This document shows positions 1 through 7,744 of a DNA stretch of 36,009 nucleotides, piece after piece. Numbering within the stretch: the first letter of the stretch is position 1; each line of letters opens with the position of its first letter. The notes below the pieces were generated by a model. The model saw only the letters and a program-made list of their open reading frames with translations, was not told the DNA's origin and did not search any database. The position numbers were made by a program, and so were the translations under genes. The stretch lies in contig CADBPC010000030.1 of the NCBI GenBank assembly GCA_902796425.1, positions 1 through 36,009 on the forward strand, read 5' to 3'. This DNA is from an uncultured Lachnospiraceae bacterium. Lineage in GTDB: Bacteria; Bacillota; Clostridia; Lachnospirales; Lachnospiraceae.

Positions 1-2256
1 AACAAGGCGGCGGGCGAGATGAGGGAGCGCGTCGACAAACTGATCGGCTTCGGCTCCGAGAGCATCTGGATTTCGACCTTTCACTCCATGTGCGTCCGTA
101 TCCTGAGAAGGCACATCGACCTGATCGGTTATGACAGCCACTTTACGATTTACGATACGGATGACCAGAGAGCGCTGATGAAGCAGGTCTGCGCAAAACT
201 CGGCATCGATACCAAGGTGGTGAGGGAGAGGGCGATCCTTGCGGCAATTTCCGCTGCAAAAAACGAGCTGATAACGCCCGACAACTATAAGGACACTCAT
301 AAGTCGGATTATATCAGCATCCTGACGGGAAACGCCTATGAGGAGTATCAGAGAGAACTCGCGGCTGCGAACGCGCTTGATTTTGATGATCTCCTGGTAA
401 AGACCGTGGAGCTTTTCAGCGCGCGGGAGGATGTCCTTGAAAACTATCAGGAGCGCTTCCGCTACATCATGGTGGACGAGTACCAGGATACGAATACCGC
501 GCAGTTCGAGATCATCCGGAGACTGGCGGCAAAATACAGGAACCTCTGCGTCGTAGGTGACGACGATCAGTCAATTTATAAGTTCCGCGGCGCCAATATC
601 CGCAATATCCTGGATTTCGAGAAGGTTTTCCCGGATGCGTTCGTTGTGCGCCTGGAGCAGAATTACCGCTCCTGCGGGAATGTCCTGAAGGCCGCGAACG
701 CGGTTATCGCCAATAACGCGCGCAGGAAGGACAAAAAGCTCTGGACCGACCGGGACGACGGAAAGAAAATCCATTTCCGCCAGTTTGCGAGCGGGCAGAA
801 TGAGGCAGATTTCATTGCCACTGACATTGACCGGCAGCTTCGAGGCGACCATCGTCTTACCTACAATGATTTTGCGGTTCTTTACAGGACGAACGCACAG
901 GCAAGACTGATCGAGGAGCGTATGGTAATGCATTCGGTTCCGTACACGATTGTCGGAGGCCACAATTTCTACGACAGAATGGAAATCCGCGACATCCTGA
1001 GCTATCTGAGGACGATCGACAACGCCAGGGACGATATCAGCACGAGGCGCATTATCAACGTCCCGAAAAGAGGAATCGGAAAGACAACGATCGACCGGGT
1101 GACGGACTTTGCGGATGCCGCCGGGATCAGCTTTTTCGCCGCCATGGAGCGGATAACCGAAGAGGAGAAGGACGGCGCTTTGGCAAAGGACGAAATACCG
1201 GTTCCCTCCGAGCTGAAAAAAGCCGCGTCCAAGCTCCGCCCGTTCACGGATCTGATCCACAGGCTCCGCGAAACTGCGGCGTCGGGAACCCTTGAGAAGA
1301 CCATTTCAGCGATTATCAGCGAGACGGAGTACGAGGCCTATCTGCAGGATTACGACGATGAGAGCGTCCGCGACAGGATGCAGAACCTGGACGAGCTGAT
1401 TTCCAAGGCAGCGGCCTATGAGGAGTCCGTGCTGGAAGACAACATGTCCGAGTCGCCCCTTCTTTCGGGCTTTCTTGAGGAGGTATCCCTGGTTGCGGAT
1501 ATCGACCAGGTGGACGGCGACAGGGAGAAGGTCCTTCTGATGACACTGCACAGCGCGAAGGGACTGGAATTTTCCCGCGTGTACCTGGCAGGCATGGAGG
1601 AGGGACTGTTCCCGGGCAGCATGTCCGCGCAGGCGGATGATCCCGATGAGATGGAGGAGGAGCGCCGACTTGCCTATGTCGGCATAACCCGCGCAAAGGA
1701 TGAACTGACGCTCACCTGCGCTCAGGCCAGGATGCTGAGGGGCGAGTGGCAGCACAACGCCGTGAGCCGCTTTGTCCTTGAGATACCGCAGGAGCTTCTT
1801 GACGAAAAGCCGGGAAGGTTCTATTCCGGCATCGATGAAGATGAGGATGAGGACGGCCTGATGCCGTGGGAGACCGGGCCCCGCGCAGGTTCTGTTTTCG
1901 GGACGTCCGGCTTATCCGGCGCGCGCAGGCAGAGTGCCCCCGCCTATTCGGATTCCGCGGTTTACGGAAAAAGGGACACCAGGCCGAAGGCGGTCTATGT
2001 AAAGCCGCACACGGATGACAGGAAAAAGCCTTATATCGCGAAGGCGTCTGCAGGGCTTTCCGGGCTCACAAAGGGAGCTCCCGCGGGAGGCAAACCGGAC
2101 TATGAGGTCGGCGACACCGTAAGGCATATCAAGTACGGAATCGGCAGGGTGGAGTCAATCGAACAGGGCCCGAAGGATTATAAAGTAAAGGTCAGCTTTG
2201 AGGATGCGGGACAAAAGATCATGTACGCCGCATTCGCAAAGCTTGAAAAAATATAA
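1..2256 (+). CDS. pcrA: ATP-dependent DNA helicase PcrA/UvrD (5' end outside window)
   Basis: This is a superfamily 1A 3'-5' DNA helicase of repair, replication restart and transcription-coupled processes. The reading frame is open from base 1, which reads NKAAGEMRERV, the motif Ia region. The start and the Walker A loop therefore lie upstream of the window. Visible in order are VDEYQDTN (motif II, Walker B), VVGDDDQSIYKFRGAN (motif III), RLEQNYRS (motif IV), TLHSAKGLEF (motif V) and RRLAYVGITRAKDEL (motif VI). The last ~50 residues (VGDTVRHIKYGIGRVE and onward) form the Tudor-like C-terminal domain that in B. subtilis PcrA binds RNA polymerase. That domain, and the Gram-positive setting, favour PcrA over Rep or UvrD. 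A low-complexity Gly/Ala/Arg linker separates core and tail. It probably heads an operon with the next two genes, the first of which begins 42 bases after its stop. Confidence 0.95.
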   Translation, partial: NKAAGEMRERVDKLIGFGSESIWISTFHSMCVRILRRHIDLIGYDSHFTIYDTDDQRALMKQVCAKLGIDTKVVRERAILAAISAAKNELITPDNYKDTHKSDYISILTGNAYEEYQRELAAANALDFDDLLVKTVELFSAREDVLENYQERFRYIMVDEYQDTNTAQFEIIRRLAAKYRNLCVVGDDDQSIYKFRGANIRNILDFEKVFPDAFVVRLEQNYRSCGNVLKAANAVIANNARRKDKKLWTDRDDGKKIHFRQFASGQNEADFIATDIDRQLRGDHRLTYNDFAVLYRTNAQARLIEERMVMHSVPYTIVGGHNFYDRMEIRDILSYLRTIDNARDDISTRRIINVPKRGIGKTTIDRVTDFADAAGISFFAAMERITEEEKDGALAKDEIPVPSELKKAASKLRPFTDLIHRLRETAASGTLEKTISAIISETEYEAYLQDYDDESVRDRMQNLDELISKAAAYEESVLEDNMSESPLLSGFLEEVSLVADIDQVDGDREKVLLMTLHSAKGLEFSRVYLAGMEEGLFPGSMSAQADDPDEMEEERRLAYVGITRAKDELTLTCAQARMLRGEWQHNAVSRFVLEIPQELLDEKPGRFYSGIDEDEDEDGLMPWETGPRAGSVFGTSGLSGARRQSAPAYSDSAVYGKRDTRPKAVYVKPHTDDRKKPYIAKASAGLSGLTKGAPAGGKPDYEVGDTVRHIKYGIGRVESIEQGPKDYKVKVSFEDAGQKIMYAAFAKLEKI

Positions 2257-2298
2257 AAACGCGTTAGCTGCAGGGTGAGCTGCGGCAAGGAGGAAATT

Positions 2299-2595
2299 AT
2301 GGAAAGGGAACAGTTGATCAGCATTCTGGATGGACTAAAAAAATTGGGCAGCACTGCTTCTAAGATCGACCGGGCACAGGAAAAGGGACGTACCGGGCTT
2401 AAGGTGTTGAAGACTGTCCTGATCATAATCGGCGTTGTCGTCGTGATTGCCGCGATTGCCTATGCCCTGTACCGGTTTTTCCAGCCGGATTATTATGAGG
2501 GCTATGACGATGATGTCTATGACGACGACTACGAAGAGGAAGAGGCCGCGGAAGCAGAAGACGAAGACACGGAAGAAGACAGTAAGGCCGAATGA
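2299..2595 (+). CDS. Small single-pass membrane protein with acidic tail, unknown function
   Basis: This 98-residue protein belongs to no family I can name. The ATG at 2299 is preceded by AAGGAGG at 2288-2294, so it is preferred over an in-frame upstream start at 2275. Residues 1-34 are a short amphipathic, Lys-containing helix region. Residues ~38-58 are one hydrophobic helix rich in Val/Ile/Ala. The remaining ~35 residues are almost all Asp, Glu and Tyr. Orientation cannot be read with certainty. The Lys/Arg residues before the helix suggest that the N-terminus is cytoplasmic and the acidic tail outside. Its stop overlaps the ATG of the methyltransferase gene by four bases (ATGA), so the two are translationally coupled. 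It may be a lineage-specific envelope protein carried in a housekeeping operon. Confidence 0.8.
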   Translation: MEREQLISILDGLKKLGSTASKIDRAQEKGRTGLKVLKTVLIIIGVVVVIAAIAYALYRFFQPDYYEGYDDDVYDDDYEEEEAAEAEDEDTEEDSKAE

Positions 2596-4079
2596 AGAAG
2601 GGTGAGATCGCCGAGGGAACCGTAAGAGAAATCCGGTTTCCGAACAAGGGAATAGTTGAATTCATGTCGCCGGAAGGGGAGGCTCTTGAGTGCGAGGTTA
2701 AAAACGCCATCCCGGGACAGAAAGTGCGGTTTCGCATTGCCAAAAAGCGAGGCAGCAGGCTTCAGGGGGCGCTTCTTGAGGTGACAAAACCGGGGCCCTT
2801 TGAGACAACGCCGGAGTGTCCTTCCTACGGAAAGTGCGGAGGATGTCTTTACCTTCCCCTGCCCGCCGGGGAGGAACTCGGGATTAAGGAGGAGCAGGTC
2901 CGAAGGCTTCTTTCGGATGCCGTAAATTCCGCACAGGATGAGGACTTGCAGGGCTTAGCGGATACACTCGAATGGTTTGAGGGAGCCTTGCCTTCCCCGG
3001 TGCTGTACGGCTACCGCAACAAGATGGAGTTCAGCTTCGGGGACGAGGTAAAGGACGGCCCCCTGACGCTCGGGATGCATAAACGGGGCAGCTTTTACGA
3101 TGTCACGGATGCGGGAGGGTGCGAGATCGCGGATGAAGACTACCGCGGGATCGTCAGCGCCGCAAGAGATTTCTTTGCACAAAGGCAGGTGCCTTATTAC
3201 CACCGGATGCGGAAGGAAGGATACTTAAGACACCTTCTGGTCCGCAAGGCGTCACACACAGGCCAGATCCTCATTGACCTCGTCACTGCGCAGTGGACCG
3301 GCGCGGCCGGGCCTGAAGGCGCCGCGGATCCGGCAGAGGAAGAGCTGCTGAAGGGGTTTGCGGACGCTATGCTGTCTTTGGAGCTTTCCGGCGAAATCTC
3401 GGGGATCCTGCACACCAGGAACCTTTCGCAGGCAGATATCGTACGGGATGACGGGACGGAAGTCTTATACGGACGAAAATGGTTTGAAGAGACACTTCTG
3501 GGCCTTCGCTTTATTGTCACTCCGTTTTCCTTCTTTCAGCCCAACAGCAGCGGCGCGGAGCTTTTGTACAGCAAGGCCAGACAGTTCATCCTGGAGGCGC
3601 TCACGTACTCCCGGGACCAGGACAGTGAAGGCAGAAAGCCGGTTATTTTTGATCTTTACTGCGGAACGGGAACCATCGCGCAGCTGATGTCGCCGGTCGC
3701 GGATAAGGTGATCGGTGTTGAAATCGTGCCGGAGGCGGTGGAAGCCGCAAAGGAAAATGCCCTCCGCAACGGTATCGGCAATTGTGAGTTCATTGCAGGC
3801 GATGTGCTTGCGGTCCTGGATGAAATTGAAACAAGGCCGGATCTGATTATTCTGGATCCTCCCCGCGACGGGATTCATCCGAAGGCGCTTCCGAAGATCC
3901 TTGCCTACGGAGTGAGGAACATCCTTTATATCTCCTGCAAGCCGACGAGCCTTGCAAGGGACCTGCCTTATTTCATAAAGGCGGGGTATCGCCCCGTGCG
4001 CGGCGTATGCGTGGACCAGTTTGTATGGACGACGGGTATAGAAACCATTGTTTTGCTCGAAAAATCCGATGAATCCTGA
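2592..4079 (+). CDS. rlmCD: 23S rRNA (uracil-5-)-methyltransferase, RlmCD/RumA family
   Basis: It transfers a methyl group from S-adenosylmethionine to C5 of uridines in 23S rRNA (U747 and/or U1939 numbering in relatives). Order of parts: an N-terminal TRAM RNA-binding domain (residues ~1-60); a 4Fe-4S binding set C76, C82, C85 (CPSYGKCGGC) with C177 as the fourth ligand; an RNA-contact region; then the Rossmann methyltransferase fold with LYCGTGTIAQL, a VIGVEIV SAM acidic motif, LDPPRDGIHPK, and the catalytic nucleophile C449 in YISCKPTSLARDL. FSFFQPNS is the usual family signature. At 495 residues it is slightly longer than B. subtilis YefA, with a small acidic insertion around residues 240-255. 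TrmA/RlmC/RlmD specificity cannot be settled from motifs. RlmCD is the usual assignment for a single copy in Gram-positives. The start overlaps the preceding gene's stop. Confidence 0.92.
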   Translation: MKKGEIAEGTVREIRFPNKGIVEFMSPEGEALECEVKNAIPGQKVRFRIAKKRGSRLQGALLEVTKPGPFETTPECPSYGKCGGCLYLPLPAGEELGIKEEQVRRLLSDAVNSAQDEDLQGLADTLEWFEGALPSPVLYGYRNKMEFSFGDEVKDGPLTLGMHKRGSFYDVTDAGGCEIADEDYRGIVSAARDFFAQRQVPYYHRMRKEGYLRHLLVRKASHTGQILIDLVTAQWTGAAGPEGAADPAEEELLKGFADAMLSLELSGEISGILHTRNLSQADIVRDDGTEVLYGRKWFEETLLGLRFIVTPFSFFQPNSSGAELLYSKARQFILEALTYSRDQDSEGRKPVIFDLYCGTGTIAQLMSPVADKVIGVEIVPEAVEAAKENALRNGIGNCEFIAGDVLAVLDEIETRPDLIILDPPRDGIHPKALPKILAYGVRNILYISCKPTSLARDLPYFIKAGYRPVRGVCVDQFVWTTGIETIVLLEKSDES

Positions 4080-4088
4080 TGGATAGCA

Positions 4089-4117
4089 TGGTACGCAGCG
4101 CATCAGTATGCTATACT
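4089..4117 (+). promoter_or_regulatory. Extended -10 promoter for hup
   Basis: TATACT at 4112-4117 is preceded by TG at 4109-4110, giving an extended -10. A poor -35 (TGGTAC, 4089-4094) sits 17 bases upstream. The 6-bp arms TAGCAT (4084-4089) and ATGCTA (4108-4113) flank and overlap it. The 65-base leader ends in a consensus Shine-Dalgarno site. Confidence 0.55.
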
Positions 4118-4181
4118 CAATGGTATCAAATACAAGACGCACTGACTGTGCGGGTTTCAATTGTTTAAAGGAGGTTATTCC

Positions 4182-4481
4182 ATGAACAAGAAAGAACTGA
4201 TTGCTGCGATTGCGGACAGCGCCGAGATCACAAAGAAGGATGCAGAGGCTGCCCTGAATGCTTTCGTAAAGACCGTTGAGGAGGAGCTCGCAAAGGGCGA
4301 GAATGTCCAGCTGATCGGTTTCGGTACCTTTGATGTCACACAGCGTGAAGCAAGGACAGGCATCAACCCGAGAACCGGCAAGAAGATTAAGATCAAGGCT
4401 TCCAAGGCTCCCCGCTTCCGCGCAGGCGCTGCCCTGAAGAAGGAAGTTAACGTAAAGAAGACATCCAGAAAGAAAAAATAA
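4182..4481 (+). CDS. hup: DNA-binding protein HU
   Basis: HU is a histone-like nucleoid protein that binds and bends DNA as a dimer. The 99-residue product has the complete fold: an N-terminal two-helix dimerisation part (MNKKELIAAIADSAEITKKD), GFGTFDV, and the DNA-binding arm with TGINPRTGKKI and the intercalating Pro of that loop. A short Lys-rich tail (KKTSRKKK) extends the usual ~90 residues. The ATG at 4182 follows AAAGGAGG (4167-4174) by seven bases. The in-frame TTG at 4161 lies before that site and is rejected. It is a single-gene unit with its own promoter and terminator, as expected of a highly expressed nucleoid protein. HU is preferred over IHF because there is one copy in a Gram-positive setting. 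Confidence 0.96.
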   Translation: MNKKELIAAIADSAEITKKDAEAALNAFVKTVEEELAKGENVQLIGFGTFDVTQREARTGINPRTGKKIKIKASKAPRFRAGAALKKEVNVKKTSRKKK

Positions 4482-4497
4482 GGTTAATATATAAAGA

Positions 4498-4527
4498 AAC
4501 CGGACGGCGGCTGCCGTCCGGTTTTTT
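4498..4527. terminator. Bidirectional intrinsic terminator between hup and the beta-helix gene
   Basis: A perfect 10-bp stem (4499-4508 with 4513-4522, loop GGCT) is followed on the plus strand by six T (4522-4527). The minus strand reads the same hairpin followed by a TTTCTTT tract. The two genes converge here, so it can serve both. Confidence 0.9.
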
Positions 4528-4557
4528 GATCTGTTGGTCTGCAATCCGTTCCCGGTA

Positions 4558-5889
4558 TTACTTCTCCGGGAAATCGTCGATTACAGTGATGTTCTCACCG
4601 TATTCTTCGTTTTCTTCAAGGGAACGCCTTGCCGCCCTGTCGAAATCACACATCATGATGAAGACGTCACTGCTTCCGGCCGAGAAGAGATCGCCGTCAA
4701 GCTTTTTGAAGGAGCAGCCCACAAAATTGATTTCCGTGCAGTCGTTGAAGGAGAACATTGTGAACTCTCTGCAGTTATGGAAGTCGCATCTTGAGAAGGT
4801 CAGAAGATCCGTATAATAGATATCCGCGCAGCCATAGGTGCAGTCATGAATGTCGCAGTCCTCGACGTTGACGTTATAGCAGGAGTCCATGGTCAGTGCG
4901 TATGCCCCGCATCCGTAGAGCTCACAGCCGCGGATGTTGACGTGATAACAGAAGTTGAGATCGATGACATTGCCGGTGCAGCTTCCCTCGTCGGGAGTAT
5001 GTCCGAGAACAACACTGTCGATCACGAGATCGTCGCAGTCCCTGAAGGCAAATACATTTGCGTAGCGGGGTTCAATTACGATTTCCGCGGGGTTGTTCTT
5101 GTCCATGGAGGTGATGGTCAGACCGTCGATATCGAAGAGAACGGCCTGGTCGCCGTCAAAGACCTCCTCCTTATAGATACCCTCGGAAAGGGATTCAATC
5201 TTGTCCTCGTTCCAGGAAGGAAGCTTTTTCTGGGAATCCAGCCACTCGGTGATATTGTAGGTTCCGGGCATCAGGTAGACCGTCGTGTTGTCCACCAGGG
5301 AGGTCATGAGGGCCTCTACAGTGCTGACAGCAACGATATCGCGGGGCTCATAATCGTCCTCTTCGCCGTCCCCTTCCAGGACGTCCTCACCAAGGTAGCC
5401 GCCGAACATCTCAAGTACATCATCCTCGGAAATCTCGCCGCTCTCCAGGCGCTCATCGAGCGTCTTCATTGCGGCAACCTCTTTCCTTGTGGGAGCCGTT
5501 TCTGTGGATTTAACGAACTCCATGACGATGTCGCTGTCGGACTCCTCCAGGTGAAGGGTGCCATTCTTCACAGTGTATTCCGTATCCTCGCCGTCCATGG
5601 TGATCAAGCCGTCATACCAGGTGAGTTCCTCGATTTCGTTTGTGTAATAGATAAAGCCGGTTCCGTCCTTATCCAGAACAAGGCCGATTTCTACGCCGAG
5701 CATGGCCAGGAAGGAGATGTCAATTTCCTCTCCGTCCTCCTCAAAATAGCTCAGGGTATAATAGCCTGCATCCTTATAGGTATTTGCGGCACTGACTTTG
5801 AGCCGTCCCGCGCCGAGCGGCATGATCATGGCCAGAGCCAGGATAAATGCAAGACAAAGAGCTGCTGCTTTTTTTGCTGCCTGCTTCAT
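4558..5889 (-). CDS. Secreted, cysteine-rich right-handed beta-helix protein
   Basis: This 443-residue exported protein has no function I can name. The start at 5889 is chosen because AGGAGGG (5903-5897) lies seven bases upstream. The ATG at 5895 is too close to that site. Residues 1-33 form a signal peptide (Lys-rich start, hydrophobic core, KVSA-AN cleavage site). Residues ~35-115 are a small beta domain of the kind seen at the N-terminus of many Lachnospiraceae envelope proteins. Next comes an acidic stretch. From ~residue 190 the pattern becomes a parallel beta-helix: VYLMPGTYNIT entry strand, then coils of about 23 residues with recurring CxxVNVxxCxIxxC. Fourteen cysteines lie in this part, unusual for an exported bacterial protein. 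No catalytic motif of pectate lyase type is obvious. The gene stands alone, convergent with hup and divergent from murE. Confidence 0.85.
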   Translation of the reverse strand: MKQAAKKAAALCLAFILALAMIMPLGAGRLKVSAANTYKDAGYYTLSYFEEDGEEIDISFLAMLGVEIGLVLDKDGTGFIYYTNEIEELTWYDGLITMDGEDTEYTVKNGTLHLEESDSDIVMEFVKSTETAPTRKEVAAMKTLDERLESGEISEDDVLEMFGGYLGEDVLEGDGEEDDYEPRDIVAVSTVEALMTSLVDNTTVYLMPGTYNITEWLDSQKKLPSWNEDKIESLSEGIYKEEVFDGDQAVLFDIDGLTITSMDKNNPAEIVIEPRYANVFAFRDCDDLVIDSVVLGHTPDEGSCTGNVIDLNFCYHVNIRGCELYGCGAYALTMDSCYNVNVEDCDIHDCTYGCADIYYTDLLTFSRCDFHNCREFTMFSFNDCTEINFVGCSFKKLDGDLFSAGSSDVFIMMCDFDRAARRSLEENEEYGENITVIDDFPEK

Positions 5890-5936
5890 TTTCATTCCCT
5901 CCTGAAGAATTGTCCGTAACAATAGGTTTCCGTGGC

Positions 5937-5963
5937 CTGCAGGGGCCCCTTGAATCTATTCTA
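5937..5963 (-). promoter_or_regulatory. Candidate promoter and start-site element of the beta-helix gene
   Basis: On the minus strand TAGAAT (5963-5958) directly follows TG and is a likely -10. No good -35 is seen. Eight bases further on lies GGGGCCCCTGCAG (5949-5937), which contains a 10-bp perfect palindrome (5941-5950) and falls about where transcription would begin. A near-identical element sits at the same place in the ftsZ leader. Confidence 0.4.
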
Positions 5964-5972
5964 CATGATAAT

Positions 5973-6014
5973 AAGAAATGAAAAAAGCACCTTCCGGTGC
6001 TTTCTTCATTTCTT
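5973..6014. repeat. 42-base near-perfect inverted repeat
   Basis: Arms 5973-5991 and 5996-6014 pair at 18 of 19 positions around a TTCC loop. The core AAAGCACC/GGTGCTTT is followed by TTTCTTC, like an intrinsic terminator. There is no gene immediately upstream in either direction, because it lies between divergent genes. It may insulate the two promoters, terminate short transcripts, or be an operator. Confidence 0.6.
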
Positions 6015-6026
6015 ATGAGGGGGGAG

Positions 6027-6054
6027 ATAGTGAGTAATAATCAATACTTACTAT
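6027..6054. repeat. 28-base inverted repeat, possible operator
   Basis: Arms ATAGTGAGTA (6027-6036) and TACTTACTAT (6045-6054) match at nine of ten positions with an 8-base A/T-rich spacer. The size and symmetry fit a dimeric regulator site between divergent promoters. There is no T-tract to suggest a terminator. Confidence 0.35.
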
Positions 6055-6178
6055 GGCTTTAATCATACAGGGGACTTGTGTTCAAAATGTGTACATCCTC
6101 AAAAGAATCGATAAAAAATATAATCATTTTATAAACTTCGAATATGAGGAATGCTCCCGTTATGGAGCGGCTGCAGTG

Positions 6179-6187
6179 TGATACAAT
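6179..6187 (+). promoter_or_regulatory. Candidate extended -10 for the murE operon
   Basis: TG-A-TACAAT at 6179-6187 is an extended -10, 53 bases before the murE ATG. The -35 region is poor. It would drive the long murE-to-permease run. Confidence 0.4.
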
Positions 6188-6239
6188 AGTCCACATCGGA
6201 AGGCGCATGAACCCCTTCCGTCGGCAGGGAGGATTAACA

Positions 6240-7730
6240 ATGAAATTAAAGGATCTGACAGAAGGATTGGAATTCAGGCTTCTTGACGCGGGCGGCAGTC
6301 CCGTCAGCCCGCAGCGGGAAGAAGAAGCCCTTATGACGGAGATATCGGATGTCGTCAATGACTCCAGGAAGGCATGCCCCGGGTGCCTGTTTTTCTGCAT
6401 TGCAGGAGCAAAGAGCGACGGGCACAGGTTTGCGCCTGACGTGGTTTCAAAGGGGGCGGCTGCCCTTCTTGTTGAAAGACCGCTTTCTCTTGAGGGAGAC
6501 GTGATCCAGGTTCTCGTTCCGGACACCAGACACGGGATGGCCCTTGTCTCGTCCGCATTTTACGGCCATCCCTCGAGAAGGCTGACAATGATCGGAATCA
6601 CCGGCACAAAGGGAAAGACAACCACAACCTACCTGGTGAGATCGATCCTTCAAAAGGCGGGGATCGACGTCGGACTGATCGGTACGATAGAGCACACCTG
6701 GCATGATGTCCACGTGCATGCGAACAATACGACGCCCGAGTCACTCGAGCTCCAGAAAATCCTTAAGGATATGGCGGATGACGGCGTGCAGGCAGTGGTG
6801 ATGGAGGTTTCCTCCCAGGCGCTGAAGCTGGATCGCTGCGCCGGGATTGTTTATGACATCGGAGTGTTCACAAATCTCTCGCCCGACCATATCGGGCCGG
6901 ACGAGCACGCCTCCTTCGAAGAATATCTTGAGTGTAAGAGCAGGCTGTTCAGGCAGTGCAGGAAGGCTGTCATGAACGGGGATGATCCCCACCTGGAGGA
7001 AGTCCTTAAGGGACACACCTGCGCGGTGGAAACCTACGGACTTGGCAGCGGTAACGATCTTCGCGCCAATGACCTGCAGCTGGTAAGGAAACCGGGAGAA
7101 CTCGGGATATCTTTTGATACGGAAGGGACCGTATGCCTTCACGCCGAGGTTCCCGCACCCGGAAGATTTTCCGTTTATAACGCTCTTGCCGCCATCGCCA
7201 TCTGCAGACACTTCGGCGTTTCCGAAGAGAAGATAAAGACCGCACTTCTTTCGGCGCATACGAAGGGCAGAATTGAACTGGTGAAGGTAAGTGACGACTT
7301 TACGCTGATGATCGATTACGCGCATAACGCCGTGGCGCTCGAGAGCCTTCTGACAACGCTCCGGGAGTATCAGCCCCACAGGCTTGTGACTCTGTTCGGA
7401 TGCGGGGGGAACCGCTCGAGAAGCAGGCGCTTCGAGATGGGAGAGGTGTCCGGCAGACTCTCGGACCTTACGATTATTACCTCCGACAACCCCCGCTTTG
7501 AGGAGCCGATGGATATCATCGCCGATATCGAGACCGGCATCCGTAAGACAGACGGAAAATATGTAAAGATCCCCGACAGGAAAGATGCCATCCGCTACGT
7601 GATCGAAAACGGCGAGCCGGGGGATATCATTGTCCTTGCGGGAAAGGGACATGAGGATTATCAGGAAATCAAAGGCGTGAAGTATCCGATGGATGAAAGA
7701 GACATCATCGCCGGGATACTTGCGCAGTGA
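6240..7730 (+). CDS. murE: UDP-MurNAc-L-Ala-D-Glu:meso-diaminopimelate ligase
   Basis: It adds the third residue of the peptidoglycan stem peptide in the cytoplasm, using ATP. The ATG at 6240 follows AGGGAGG (6226-6232) by seven bases, which rejects the longer frame from 6144. The 496 residues match the family length. Seen: the P-loop G122-TKGKTT, NTTPES substrate loop, MEVSSQAL, a Lys in YLECKSRLF (K233, the position usually carbamylated), NALAAIA, DYAHNAV (a clostridial variant of DYAHTPD), GCGGNR, and D416-N-P-R419. The DNPR motif selects meso-diaminopimelate rather than lysine, so an A1-gamma type wall is predicted. It is placed at the head of the priA operon rather than inside the dcw cluster that lies ~20 kb downstream. 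Confidence 0.94.
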   Translation: MKLKDLTEGLEFRLLDAGGSPVSPQREEEALMTEISDVVNDSRKACPGCLFFCIAGAKSDGHRFAPDVVSKGAAALLVERPLSLEGDVIQVLVPDTRHGMALVSSAFYGHPSRRLTMIGITGTKGKTTTTYLVRSILQKAGIDVGLIGTIEHTWHDVHVHANNTTPESLELQKILKDMADDGVQAVVMEVSSQALKLDRCAGIVYDIGVFTNLSPDHIGPDEHASFEEYLECKSRLFRQCRKAVMNGDDPHLEEVLKGHTCAVETYGLGSGNDLRANDLQLVRKPGELGISFDTEGTVCLHAEVPAPGRFSVYNALAAIAICRHFGVSEEKIKTALLSAHTKGRIELVKVSDDFTLMIDYAHNAVALESLLTTLREYQPHRLVTLFGCGGNRSRSRRFEMGEVSGRLSDLTIITSDNPRFEEPMDIIADIETGIRKTDGKYVKIPDRKDAIRYVIENGEPGDIIVLAGKGHEDYQEIKGVKYPMDERDIIAGILAQ

Positions 7731-7744
7731 AGGAATCGCCTTTC

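Larger units (their letters stand above)
5890..6239. other. Divergent intergenic region (beta-helix gene / murE)
   Basis: These 350 bases hold no convincing gene. They contain a minus-strand promoter with a palindromic G/C element, a long near-perfect inverted repeat, a second shorter inverted repeat, and a plus-strand -10 before murE, each listed separately. A second TATAAT (6119-6124) lacks a recognisable -35. Confidence 0.7.

Noticed and set aside
4161-4181. TTG start for hup at 4161
   Set aside because: The ribosome binding site lies inside this stretch, so translation starts at the ATG at 4182.
3465-4544. 359-codon minus-strand frame across rlmCD and hup
   Set aside because: It runs through the hup promoter and terminator and antisense to two certain genes.
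4846-5919. 357-codon plus-strand frame opposite the beta-helix gene
   Set aside because: The minus-strand reading has a signal peptide, Shine-Dalgarno site and periodic beta-helix. The plus-strand reading has none.
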